NCBI RefSeq assembly: GCF_002368095.1
Contig: NZ_AP018227.1
Coordinates: 5,171,782 to 5,235,781, forward strand
Source: Calothrix parasitica NIES-267
GTDB taxonomy: Bacteria > Cyanobacteriota > Cyanobacteriia > Cyanobacteriales > Nostocaceae
Direction of reading: 5' to 3'
DNA: 64,000 bases
The notes under the pieces were generated by a model. That model did no database searches. It worked only from the letters and a program-made list of their open reading frames with translations, and had not been told where the DNA came from. Position numbers and translations under genes: made by a program. Shown in pieces: positions 29,135-37,425 of the stretch (its first letter is position 1; every line of letters starts with the position of its first letter).

Positions 29135-31561
29135 TCAACTCTTCCCCAAAGCCAAGCGCGTATAATTCCCAAAAACTCCTAAAGGAAACACTATGGGTAC
29201 AAGCACCTTTAACGACATATAAACCTGTAAACTTACAAAAGTATAAACTACTGTGATAGTCCCCAAAACCATCAAACCAAATTGCATTCTACGGGGATGG
29301 TTTTGTAATTTTTTTGTCATGAATTTACCCAACACACTCGCTACCAACACCATTAAAATATTGGGAATCGGTACTATTAAATGCTGATCTAAATAATGAT
29401 GAATTGTGTAAGCATGAATTTCAGCACCTGTGAAAGAATTTTTACCATCACTAAAATCATTCCATCCTTTTTTACCTCGCCAAAATGCAACTGGAAGCGG
29501 AAGATAATTATTATCTTCTCCTGCTTCATCTACTCCTGCTTGCTTGTATCCCCCAGCAGCAATAATCACAGTTTTAAATTTAAGATTCGTTTTCGCAATC
29601 GGGGGAGTTGGAGTACAAGAACCCAGTAATTCACAAGCGGAAATGGTTTGATAAGCTTGTTTTGGAGGAATAGAATAATCAATTATTGGATGAAATAACT
29701 GGTATAAAATATTAACAATAGGAAGTTGCAATTTAGGTGAAGTATTGGTTTTATCTTTGTCAACTAAGTTAATTACTGAATCGCGAAAATCAGTTTGACT
29801 TGATTGTGGCTGAGGTAGATTATTCGTGTTTACGTTTTGATTGTTGAGTAAGGAATGAGATAATGCTAGTAGGTAAGAAAAGGGGCAAGTGTCGGAGCAG
29901 TTATTTTCCGGTAATTCCATATACCATTTATATGAGTTTATATCCCCAGCCATACTTTGATTGAGGTTAGCTATATCTGAACTAACTACCTCATTATCTG
30001 CTTCGTAAGCACCCCAAACAAGCCAAGTTCCTTTTTGAATTGCTTTACTGACAGATTGCTTTAATTTTTGACTATTTTCTGGCTGTTGTTTATCTTTATC
30101 TAAGATATAATCTACTCCAATCAAGCGAGCATTTTTATCAACTAATTTATCTATAATTTTTGCTAAATAGCTGTAGTCCATATACCGCTCGTTAATAAAT
30201 TCCACTTTATCTTGTTTGAGGGACTTACTATCAATTTGAACTAACAAGATTGGTGATTGTTGATTGGAATTTACAATAAAATTTTGATTTTTTTGAGTCG
30301 ATTGTCGATAAGCTGCTTGCAATAACAATCGCGAATCTAAAAGTAAGTCTTGGACGGGAGGAATTAAACTCAGGCTCAGAAATGCTGTTAGATAAACTGC
30401 TTCTTTCTTAGTAGGTAGCCAGCTTTTAATACTATGCCAAATTCCAAAAGGTTCCAAACGAAATAGTTCCGATTGGGGATGACGAAACAAAGAGGGAATT
30501 AAGTAAGTAGAAGGATAAGTATTATTCTTATTTTCCTTGAGAAAAGCACAAGCATCAATTAAAGCTTCATGGACATCTTTATACTCAGCTAAACTTGCGA
30601 GAAACTGTACCAAAAACTCTTGCGCTACATTATTATGAATTGGTTCTCGCATCACCGCTACTTGCGGTACACCCAAGTCAATCAAGGATTCAGCAATAGA
30701 TATACCGCTACAAGAATTGAAGATAGCAAATTGCAATCCTTGTTTGATGGCTTGTTGCAGTGGTTTTTTTATGTCATTTATGGTGATGGAAGCTCCAGGA
30801 GCAATGCTTAATTCTCCTCCGGTATGGGCTGTTTCATTACTATGTCCTGCGAAAAATAAGATATCTTTAGTTGTGCGATCGCCAATTTTTTCTACTATTT
30901 CTTGTTTCAGTTGAGCAATATCTTTTCCTGGTTCCCAACCGATGAATTCTACCTCAGCAACTTTTGAGAAAGCACGTAATGCTTGTTTGTCATCTTTTAG
31001 ATTTATACCCTTGTCATCTCCCAAGATAGCTAACACCCTGACTTTACGACGGATATGAGATACGGTAGAATCATGAATATGCTTAGGAACCCTTGCTAAA
31101 CGAATAGCTCTGCTACCGGGTGCTGTTAATTTGGTATTAATTTCCCAAGCTTCCCAAGGTAAACGTGCTAATTCTGGGGAATCACAAGTGAGCAATACGT
31201 CTACCCAATCATTACCTTTTTTTGGTAAATTTCTAGCCGCATTTTCGATTTTTTGGCGAATTTCATATAACTGTTCGTTCCGCAACCAGCGATGAAACTC
31301 CGACAAAAAACGAGCTTCTGCTTCTCCTAATCTGGCTTGCCAATTTTGCGGAGGTGCTTTAACTTTACCCTTTTTTACGATTTTACCGCGTAGGTTTTCG
31401 TAACAGTTAAGATAAGCTTGTTGCCATTCTGCGTAGCTGGTATCTAGGGAATGTGGGTAATCCAGTTTAGCAGAGGTTGTTAATCCTTCTCCCCAGGATA
31501 ATTCAAAGCTACAAAATCCACCAAATTTGATAACTTTGAGTCGGAAAGCTTTAATAGTCAT
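29135..31561 (-). CDS. CHAT protease fused to a CHASE2 membrane sensor
   Basis: I start it at ATG 31561 (MTIKAFRLKVIKFGG) because the 15 codons upstream are translated from a short-repeat tract. The 808-residue protein has an N-terminal CHAT domain with His240 in FFAGHSN and Cys284 in NSCSG. A transmembrane helix (VYLTAFLSLSLIP), an extracytoplasmic CHASE2 domain (LLVQIDSKSL, RLIGVDYILD) and C-terminal membrane helices follow. CHASE2 normally senses extracellular stimuli, so this looks like a membrane receptor with a cytoplasmic protease. It lies downstream of the sigma-like and DUF1822 genes. Confidence 0.85.
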   Translation of the reverse strand: MTIKAFRLKVIKFGGFCSFELSWGEGLTTSAKLDYPHSLDTSYAEWQQAYLNCYENLRGKIVKKGKVKAPPQNWQARLGEAEARFLSEFHRWLRNEQLYEIRQKIENAARNLPKKGNDWVDVLLTCDSPELARLPWEAWEINTKLTAPGSRAIRLARVPKHIHDSTVSHIRRKVRVLAILGDDKGINLKDDKQALRAFSKVAEVEFIGWEPGKDIAQLKQEIVEKIGDRTTKDILFFAGHSNETAHTGGELSIAPGASITINDIKKPLQQAIKQGLQFAIFNSCSGISIAESLIDLGVPQVAVMREPIHNNVAQEFLVQFLASLAEYKDVHEALIDACAFLKENKNNTYPSTYLIPSLFRHPQSELFRLEPFGIWHSIKSWLPTKKEAVYLTAFLSLSLIPPVQDLLLDSRLLLQAAYRQSTQKNQNFIVNSNQQSPILLVQIDSKSLKQDKVEFINERYMDYSYLAKIIDKLVDKNARLIGVDYILDKDKQQPENSQKLKQSVSKAIQKGTWLVWGAYEADNEVVSSDIANLNQSMAGDINSYKWYMELPENNCSDTCPFSYLLALSHSLLNNQNVNTNNLPQPQSSQTDFRDSVINLVDKDKTNTSPKLQLPIVNILYQLFHPIIDYSIPPKQAYQTISACELLGSCTPTPPIAKTNLKFKTVIIAAGGYKQAGVDEAGEDNNYLPLPVAFWRGKKGWNDFSDGKNSFTGAEIHAYTIHHYLDQHLIVPIPNILMVLVASVLGKFMTKKLQNHPRRMQFGLMVLGTITVVYTFVSLQVYMSLKVLVPIVFPLGVFGNYTRLALGKS

Positions 31562-31562
31562 T

Positions 31563-31600
31563 CGATTTTGGATTTTAGATTTTGGATTTTGGATTTTAGT
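31563..31600. repeat. Short tandem repeat, TTTTGGATTTTAGA type
   Basis: Degenerate tandem copies of ATTTTGGATTTTAG. Such AATCCAAAATC tracts are common in filamentous cyanobacteria. The tract abuts the CHAT-CHASE2 start and makes an artificial N-terminal extension with K-I-Q-N-P-K-S repeats. Confidence 0.7.
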
Positions 31601-31693
31601 ATCCAATTATTGCTAGCTAATAGTATATGTAGGAATCCGGTTTGAATATTGTTAGCGTTAGCGTGTCCGTCAGGACATAAAAATTAAGTATTC

Positions 31694-31774
31694 GTAGGGT
31701 GTGTTGTCGCGGAGCGCAACGCACCATCATATAAAGGTTTCGGTGCGTTAGACTGCCGTCATAACGCACCCTAC
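31694..31774. repeat. MITE-like inverted repeat, copy 1
   Basis: Ends GTAGGGTGTGTT and AACGCACCCTAC, with internal GCAACGCACC / GGTGCGTT arms. It is an 81-bp foldback found in many cyanobacteria and lies between the DUF1822 gene and the CHAT-CHASE2 gene. A second copy is at 52815-52896. Confidence 0.75.
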
Positions 31775-31838
31775 AAATACTACAAATACTTTAATAAATT
31801 TCATGGTGCTTACTTTCGTTGTAATTACCTCTATGCTT

Positions 31839-32987
31839 TCACAATAACTCTGGACGAAACTCAAACAAAACAGATGCTTCATTTCCATCAGCAGATGTTA
31901 CCGTCACTAAAAACTTCTCTTGTTTGCTTCCTGCTATTTGAATGTATACATTATCCGTGTCGCTATCTGCTGACAATACTGGTTCGTCTAATACCTCTGT
32001 TAAATTGCTAATTCGCAATTTCGCTTCTACAGGAAATTTATTTCCGGGAATTACACCTAATATCAGTAGTAAACTCCAATCTCCCTCTGCTTTTGGTAAA
32101 TACCAAGTTATTGCATAGAGTCGCAGTTTCGCTTCTCCTAATTCTAGATTTCGGTAACTTCGAGCAGCAACTGAAGGAATTTCTACACCATCAATTTCTG
32201 TCAAAATATTATCTAAATCTTCAGCAGGAGTTACTTGATATTTCCGTAAAGGAGAAGGTGCTGGTAATAATTGCCAAGATAATTCTTGAGCGAATTCATC
32301 TAGTTGATTTTGCATCCACAACCCTGCATTCACAGTTTTCTGTGTAAGGATTTGCATCAAATCTTTGAGATGATTAGTTTGGTCAACCGAGGCTTCTGGT
32401 AAAGTAATATCTGTGGTAGACGAACACTGCAATTCAAGTAGTAATTCATCGGTTTGTTGATGAAATTGGACTAAATTAACTTTGTAACTAGTATCCGATA
32501 AAACTGGTATTTTAGCAATCATATTTACTAAATCTTCATAGCGATTGAATCCTCTAATAGCAGCAATTTCTAACTCGTCTTCTACTCCAATAACGACGTA
32601 AAAATCAGCCAAAAATTCATGTACGCGAACTACTGTTTCAGGAATAACGATTAGTTCATCGCTAAAACCAACGGTAGGAATCAAACATACTTTAAAATCT
32701 CCGACTTGCAAATTACAAACTGCATTAATAGCTTGGGCTGATTCGCGGTTAAATAGAGAATTTTGTTTTGTATTAATAGATAAATTTGGCTCTCGTTTGT
32801 TCAGCCATTCTTCAAAAGCAACTAATGCTAAAGCTTGAAAATAGATTTGTAGTTTATTTTTTTCAGCTTTTACTTGTTCCGTGATTTGCCATGCTTGTTC
32901 TATTTGTTCCGGCTCTAATTGAATTATTTCTGATAATTCCGGAAAAGCAACTAGTTCGTTTTGATTATCTTCGATATAGTCTTTCAT
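31839..32987 (-). CDS. DUF1822 family protein
   Basis: 382 residues with the DUF1822 pattern: F-E-E-W-L-N, L-x-V-G-D-F-K-V-C-L-I, V-I-P-E-T-V-V-R and A-D-F-Y-V-V-I-G-V. The second half, with a beta-rich C-terminus ending VLFEFRPELL, resembles the other copy in this window. Function is unknown. Its start overlaps the stop of the upstream sigma-like gene (ATGA), so the two are co-translated. The same gene pair recurs at 53321-55957, which argues for a fixed functional module. Confidence 0.85.
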   Translation of the reverse strand: MKDYIEDNQNELVAFPELSEIIQLEPEQIEQAWQITEQVKAEKNKLQIYFQALALVAFEEWLNKREPNLSINTKQNSLFNRESAQAINAVCNLQVGDFKVCLIPTVGFSDELIVIPETVVRVHEFLADFYVVIGVEDELEIAAIRGFNRYEDLVNMIAKIPVLSDTSYKVNLVQFHQQTDELLLELQCSSTTDITLPEASVDQTNHLKDLMQILTQKTVNAGLWMQNQLDEFAQELSWQLLPAPSPLRKYQVTPAEDLDNILTEIDGVEIPSVAARSYRNLELGEAKLRLYAITWYLPKAEGDWSLLLILGVIPGNKFPVEAKLRISNLTEVLDEPVLSADSDTDNVYIQIAGSKQEKFLVTVTSADGNEASVLFEFRPELL

Positions 32988-34351
32988 AATTGTTGATGAT
33001 TATCATCTAAGTATTGACAAATTGTTTGAGATAACTTGCTATTCATGGTTCTATTTCTACTAACATAATCTTGTTTTTCTGCTTCCTCCATTTCTGCATT
33101 AACTTGTTCATTAAGAATTGGTGTTAGTTTTTTTCTTAATTCATTTTGTTTTTCTAGAGAAAGTTCTTCAGTGATAATTTTAAAAATTTCTACAACTAAA
33201 CAACTTACAGTTTTTCTCGCTACGTCAGCACGTATTTCTTTTTGTTCTAATAATCGGCTGACTTGACATTGATTTGGCAAATAAATTTGAGGAGCAATCT
33301 CTCCCATAGAAACCACTTTACAATGATAAAGTTTAAGTGCTTTGAGAAATTGCTGGTGTTTAGGTTTTTTCTTCTTTTTATAAAATCTAATTCTGTCCTC
33401 AATTACTTGTTGCACCGCTTGTCGAAAACAACTATCATACTGCTGACTAAAAGGTGCTAGAAAATCATCATTACGCTCTCCTAGTTCATTTAGTAAACCC
33501 GGATTTTCTGGAGGTGGATTAGGAGGAATTGGAGGATTCGTTCTATATTCTCTGAGTAATTGGGCAAGGTTTTGTAATTCTTCTAAAACTTCATCACGGT
33601 ACAATCTCCAAATAGGTAATAACTGTTCAGCAATTTGTTGTAATTGTTGGTGATTCGGTATTGGGTAGGGTGTTGTTAATTTCCTCAATCCTTGTTTTTG
33701 TCGCTCCCGATTCTTTTGATTGCGAGTAGCTAGATAAACTTCTTGATAAGTTTCTAATAGTTTAGTTAATTGCTCGATTCTAGTTGAGCTATAGCAGTAG
33801 AATTCAGATAAAATCCGCTGCAATTGACGAGGATTATATTGTTTGAGTATCAACCAATCTGTTACCTGTTCAATACCGCGTTCGAGGAGAAATCTTTTTA
33901 CTTCTTTATCGCTTCTAGCTACGATTTTACTCCAAGTAGATAAACTACTGTTTTTTTCTAAATCAAAAGTTTCCAGAATCTTAAAGGTAATAGAATTATT
34001 ATTGCCATTACGTAATGAGCTACCAATACTATCAAGAACTAACGGGAATAAATCCTCTTTGGTAAAATTGTTTGAGGCACCGTATTTCAGTGCTAAATCG
34101 TAACAATAATTTTTGAGATAGTGAGAAATGACACAACGCAAACATACTTCAGCTTGCGGATTGGGACTTTCCGAGCGATACACTTGCCATAGTCGTGCGA
34201 TTATCTCCTTCTCCTTATCAGAAACTTCTTCACCCATTGCTAGTTCAGGAACTTGCTGGGTTAAAAATTCCCTCGCTTCTTCTTTTTCTCTACTTTGACA
34301 CCCAGTAACACCAATCAGATGCATTACCCAGTATTTAGATGGTATTTCCAT
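32984..34351 (-). CDS. Long sigma-70-like factor, copy 1
   Basis: The frame is open to 34459, but I place the start at ATG 34351 (MEIPSKYW). That start aligns with MDISTSRYW of the second copy, and a promoter-like element lies inside the longer frame. The 455-residue protein has a region 2-like block (AEVCLRCVISHYLKNYC) and a FDLEKNSSLSTWSKIVAR stretch typical of long cyanobacterial sigma factors. S/T-D-W-L-I-L-K follows, and a C-terminal helix-turn-helix-like part (QVSRLLEQKEIRADVAR). I infer that it directs RNA polymerase to a dedicated promoter set; sequence similarity to classical sigma factors is weak. It is followed directly by DUF1822. Confidence 0.65.
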   Translation of the reverse strand: MEIPSKYWVMHLIGVTGCQSREKEEAREFLTQQVPELAMGEEVSDKEKEIIARLWQVYRSESPNPQAEVCLRCVISHYLKNYCYDLALKYGASNNFTKEDLFPLVLDSIGSSLRNGNNNSITFKILETFDLEKNSSLSTWSKIVARSDKEVKRFLLERGIEQVTDWLILKQYNPRQLQRILSEFYCYSSTRIEQLTKLLETYQEVYLATRNQKNRERQKQGLRKLTTPYPIPNHQQLQQIAEQLLPIWRLYRDEVLEELQNLAQLLREYRTNPPIPPNPPPENPGLLNELGERNDDFLAPFSQQYDSCFRQAVQQVIEDRIRFYKKKKKPKHQQFLKALKLYHCKVVSMGEIAPQIYLPNQCQVSRLLEQKEIRADVARKTVSCLVVEIFKIITEELSLEKQNELRKKLTPILNEQVNAEMEEAEKQDYVSRNRTMNSKLSQTICQYLDDNHQQL

Positions 34352-34390
34352 TTCACCACAATCGCTACAGCAAAAAATGTTGAACTTATT

Positions 34391-34423
34391 CTTATATATC
34401 TTGAAAGGGTTTGACCCTATGCA
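34391..34423 (-). promoter_or_regulatory. TGCATAG / GATAT promoter-like element before sigma-like gene 1
   Basis: TGCATAGG read from 34423, 16 bp, then GATATATAAG ending at 34391. A start about seven bases further would leave a roughly 30-base leader before ATG 34351. It would also place the element at the gene's own promoter (autoregulation). Confidence 0.65.
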
Positions 34424-34438
34424 ATTGTTATCTTTGTG

Positions 34439-34588
34439 ATGGTAAATCTTCAAAACCAAATGTTCAACCAGTTAGAAACTAAACCGGGAGGAGCATCGGG
34501 GATATCAACGGGAGCGGTAACTCGTTTTACGGTTATTTCTAAGTTATGGGGACGAGATGGAGTTGAAGAAGGGCATCTATCGGATTAG
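34439..34588 (+). pseudogene. Short orphan coding fragment (49 aa)
   Basis: An ATG-to-TAG frame with a plausible protein texture (TRFTVISKLWGRDGVEEGHLSD), overlapping the divergent promoter region. It has no neighbours in the same direction and I cannot name its parent gene. It is likely a remnant. Confidence 0.25.
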
Positions 34589-34593
34589 TTGTG

Positions 34594-36258
34594 TTAACTA
34601 GGGCATTTTGCTCTTAGCTGTGTATCTTTAGTTCCGTAGTCAGAATCAACAAGTTGTTTCATCTGATTATTACTAGGATTTGATGTTTGCTTCCGATACA
34701 CTAAAGATGGGTTTTCGCTGCTAATTTCTGATAGTAAATTGTAATGGTCGCTTTCTTTTAAGCCTAATTTTTGGCGTATTTCATGTAAAATATCCAAACT
34801 GTCGGAAGATGAAAAGTTAGAAAGTGCTAATCCTTCTTGCAAAATTGATTTATAAATTTGCTGTCGGTCTGTTTGTTGGTAATTTGGTAAAACAGAAGCT
34901 AAGACAAACAATTCGTTTGATGATAATTCATCGAGAGAATGTCCTTTTAATAATTGTGAAATATTAATTGGTAATTTAGACAGTTGACGACGGAAGCTTG
35001 ATGCTAAACTGTCTCTTTGATATTCTTCAAAACTACGTCCCCATGTGCGAATTAGCCAAATTGTACTAACTGCAACCACAATGGAATTAAATAATAGTTG
35101 TGCTGGTTTTGGTAATCGCATAATTTCTGGTCTTCCACCGTAGATAAAGAAGCAGTTAAAAGCGATGAAGGTGCAAACCGTCAGCATTTTATGTAAAACT
35201 TGTTCGGAGTTGATGTTGGGATTCCGTCTTTTGAAATAAGCACGTAATCGCTTTTCTACTTTGCTTAAAATCCAGTAACTCAACATTACTGCAAAACCTA
35301 AAGTTAAAGGAACTGCAACGATTTTTGGTATATTAATTGCATCATTAAATATGTAAAAACCGGGTTCCCATAAAGTCGAAAGTTGATTTTTTTCATAAGT
35401 CCAGAAACCGGAAAAGTAGTAATCCAAATTACCCGCGTATAACCAGTAGTAGACGAAGTAGCCAATTACCAATCCTAAATAACCGTACTGCACAAATCTC
35501 CGTCCTGGCTTTTTTAAATCGTTCCAGTAAGCTTTCTCTGCATCGATATCCATACAAGCAGATTTACAGCCAACACAAGCGCTTTTCTCTGAGTTTTTAG
35601 CTGTATCTACAGTACGGCACATCGATTGGGTTATACTCTTGGACGGTGTTGATGATGCGTTACTTCCTAACAAACCACGGGAACCAGTGAAAACTGTTTG
35701 GACGACACCGAAGGGACAAACATAATGGCACCAACTACGACCTCCGTATAAGAAAACCACCGTAATCGAAATTGCGATCGCACTCAACAAGAAAAAGCCC
35801 AAAGCTAGACGTGCTGAGTTAACAAATAGGATACGAAAATTCAAGCCGATAAATAATAAAGCAAACTGAACGTAAAAATGGTTGCGCGTTAACCAAGTAT
35901 TTTTCTTGATATTCAATTTTGGTTTTAAGCCTAAAGCACGGGGAATTTGGGAGAGGAAATAAAGAGGACAAATCCGTCGCCAGGTTTCATGTCCGAATAC
36001 AAGTACAATCATAATGGCGCTGGGTACAACCATTCCCCAAAACACTCTTGCACCAATTGGATAAGCTTCTCCTTGTAAATATTTTCCCTGTACTAAAATT
36101 GGTTTAAGTTCGTCTCGGAAAGGGGATAAGTAGTTTTCGGGATTGGTTAAATGATGTGTAATGGGGTCATAAAATAGAGAGAAAATTAACAACAACCATC
36201 CAATTACCAATATCCATCTGATGGTATGCATTCTTTTTTCGGATACTTTACTTAGCAT
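34594..36258 (-). CDS. Polytopic 4Fe-4S membrane protein (NosR/NapH-like)
   Basis: 554 residues with six or more hydrophobic segments, beginning WILVIGWLLLIFSLFY. Two cysteine motifs sit on membrane loops: SWCHYVCPFGVVQ near residue 180 and SACVGCKSACMDI near 225. Such pairs bind 4Fe-4S clusters in NosR/NapH-type electron-transfer proteins. The C-terminal 150 residues are soluble and unrecognised. The AAGGAG ribosome site before ATG 36258 is ideal. The small membrane protein upstream is probably co-transcribed. A role in passing electrons across the membrane is inferred; the partner could be the secreted heme peroxidase encoded further upstream. Confidence 0.7.
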   Translation of the reverse strand: MLSKVSEKRMHTIRWILVIGWLLLIFSLFYDPITHHLTNPENYLSPFRDELKPILVQGKYLQGEAYPIGARVFWGMVVPSAIMIVLVFGHETWRRICPLYFLSQIPRALGLKPKLNIKKNTWLTRNHFYVQFALLFIGLNFRILFVNSARLALGFFLLSAIAISITVVFLYGGRSWCHYVCPFGVVQTVFTGSRGLLGSNASSTPSKSITQSMCRTVDTAKNSEKSACVGCKSACMDIDAEKAYWNDLKKPGRRFVQYGYLGLVIGYFVYYWLYAGNLDYYFSGFWTYEKNQLSTLWEPGFYIFNDAINIPKIVAVPLTLGFAVMLSYWILSKVEKRLRAYFKRRNPNINSEQVLHKMLTVCTFIAFNCFFIYGGRPEIMRLPKPAQLLFNSIVVAVSTIWLIRTWGRSFEEYQRDSLASSFRRQLSKLPINISQLLKGHSLDELSSNELFVLASVLPNYQQTDRQQIYKSILQEGLALSNFSSSDSLDILHEIRQKLGLKESDHYNLLSEISSENPSLVYRKQTSNPSNNQMKQLVDSDYGTKDTQLRAKCPS

Positions 36259-36307
36259 TTTATCTCCTTACATTTACATAAATAACGTCAATAAATTCAG
36301 CTTTAAA

Positions 36308-36805
36308 TTAATTCGACAATTGTTTTTTCTGTTTAACATTGTTTACGAACCAAGCGATTGTTAATGCTAAACCGGGAATTAGAAAGAATAACGAAATGCT
36401 AGGATGGTCAACAATTCTTGAGGAAATATGGCATGATAAAAGTAAGATTGCTGCATAAGCTAAATATCTCAACTTTTTAAAATCATCCTGAATTTCATTG
36501 AATGAAAATGCTAGATACAAAAGAATATTCAGGGTTGCAACACCTTCTGCATATATCCAATAAGTTTGGATAGAAAAGAAATCAACTGTAGAGTTTTGAG
36601 TCATCAATAATCCATGAACTAAAGCGAAGAATAAAGCTATAGCTAATGCAATATTGCGAAATTTTAATAAATTTTTGGTAATTCCGGCTTTAATTTGATT
36701 GAGCCAATTTAGATTAATTATTGTCGGTAATAAGGTGAAGGTAAAGGTTGAGAAAGAAATCAATCCTAGATAGTTTGCTAGAATGCTGGAGTCTGGATTT
36801 AACAT
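36308..36805 (-). CDS. Small membrane protein (165 aa)
   Basis: Five hydrophobic segments (for example YLGLISFSTFTFTLLP, IALAIALFFALVHGLLM, LFFLIPGLALTIAWFV) alternate with short loops and a Lys-rich C-terminus. AAAGGA is a good ribosome site before ATG 36805. It precedes the 4Fe-4S protein with a 49-bp gap and has a promoter-like element 54-84 bp upstream. I recognise no named family; it may anchor or assemble the redox protein. Confidence 0.65.
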   Translation of the reverse strand: MLNPDSSILANYLGLISFSTFTFTLLPTIINLNWLNQIKAGITKNLLKFRNIALAIALFFALVHGLLMTQNSTVDFFSIQTYWIYAEGVATLNILLYLAFSFNEIQDDFKKLRYLAYAAILLLSCHISSRIVDHPSISLFFLIPGLALTIAWFVNNVKQKKQLSN

Positions 36806-36858
36806 GGTATTGTGTCCTTTGCGATAATCTCAATTTCTTAGAATTGCTTGTCTAATCA

Positions 36859-36889
36859 GTTATAGTTCTTGAGATAATTTACCTATTCA
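36859..36889 (-). promoter_or_regulatory. TGAATAG / CTATAAC promoter-like element
   Basis: TGAATAGGTAAA from 36889, then CTATAAC 24 bases on. It is a variant of the TGTATAG class and its inner bases (GGTAAA) match the 46393 copy. It sits 54 bp before the 165-aa membrane gene. Confidence 0.5.
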
Positions 36890-36961
36890 TTTTTTTTGGA
36901 AGGGTATTGTAAAATTGGATTTTTCGTTCTAATTGGTTGGTTTATCCCCATAAACTGATAA

Positions 36962-36982
36962 AGACGTAGCAGTGCTACGTCT
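36962..36982. repeat. Perfect hairpin repeat GACGTAGCA/TGCTACGTC
   Basis: Ten-base arms around a single G. This dispersed palindrome is common in filamentous cyanobacteria. It lies in the gap between the 37-aa and 165-aa genes and could act as a processing or pausing hairpin. Confidence 0.6.
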
Positions 36983-37013
36983 CTACAAATAATCGGAATT
37001 GAAAAAATATTAA

Positions 37014-37127
37014 TTACCAGGAAACCACGACGTATTCAAAAAACTCATTGGCTGTACTTGGACTAACGGTGACGAAAATAGTTAGGTAAATCAATGCACA
37101 CAAAGCAATATTTTTGATGAAATTCAT
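37014..37127 (-). CDS. Very small secreted or membrane peptide (37 aa)
   Basis: ATG at 37127 is preceded by a GAGAG ribosome site. The peptide begins MNFIKNIALCALIYL and is followed by T-I-F-V-T-V-S-P, so almost the whole length is one signal or membrane helix, ending EYVVVSW. It lies between the heme peroxidase and the membrane operon on the same strand. It is too short to be seen by ordinary ORF thresholds. Confidence 0.45.
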   Translation of the reverse strand: MNFIKNIALCALIYLTIFVTVSPSTANEFFEYVVVSW

Positions 37128-37188
37128 TAGTTTTTCTCTCTGGTATTAAGTAAAGTTGATTTATCAGAATGCGAATTTACAAAAAGTT

Positions 37189-37335
37189 TTAAACCATATT
37201 ATTGAGAAGCAATAACAATTGCGAAGCTGCATGAGAACAAATTATTTTGCTTTGTTTTCCTTTAAAATCTAGAAATCGGGTTTGTGATTTCAATTGTTTA
37301 CTCTGGTTTGTTTGAGTATTAGTTGTGGATTGCAT
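37189..37335 (-). CDS. Very small protein, N-terminus Gln/Thr-rich (48 aa)
   Basis: A strong ribosome site (AAGGATT) lies about eight bases before ATG 37335. The first half is polar (QSTTNTQTNQSKQ); the second has one Cys (KIICSHAAS) and a run of Leu residues (QLLLLLNNMV). It follows the heme peroxidase gene by 90 bp on the same strand. The polar leader then hydrophobic tail resembles small peptide precursors, but no family is recognised. Confidence 0.4.
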   Translation of the reverse strand: MQSTTNTQTNQSKQLKSQTRFLDFKGKQSKIICSHAASQLLLLLNNMV

Positions 37336-37389
37336 ATTTCTAATCCTTGTATTTTTAAGTTACTGGTTTACCTCACCCGCGCTTCTCAC

Positions 37390-37414
37390 ACCCTCTCCTT
37401 GTCAAAGAGAGGGT
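37390..37414. repeat. ACCCTCTC/GAGAGGGT stem-loop after the 48-aa gene region
   Basis: Eight-base arms with a nine-base loop, a common intergenic foldback. It lies 12 bases beyond the heme peroxidase stop codon and may end or stabilise that transcript. Confidence 0.5.
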
Positions 37415-37425
37415 TAAAGAGGTGT

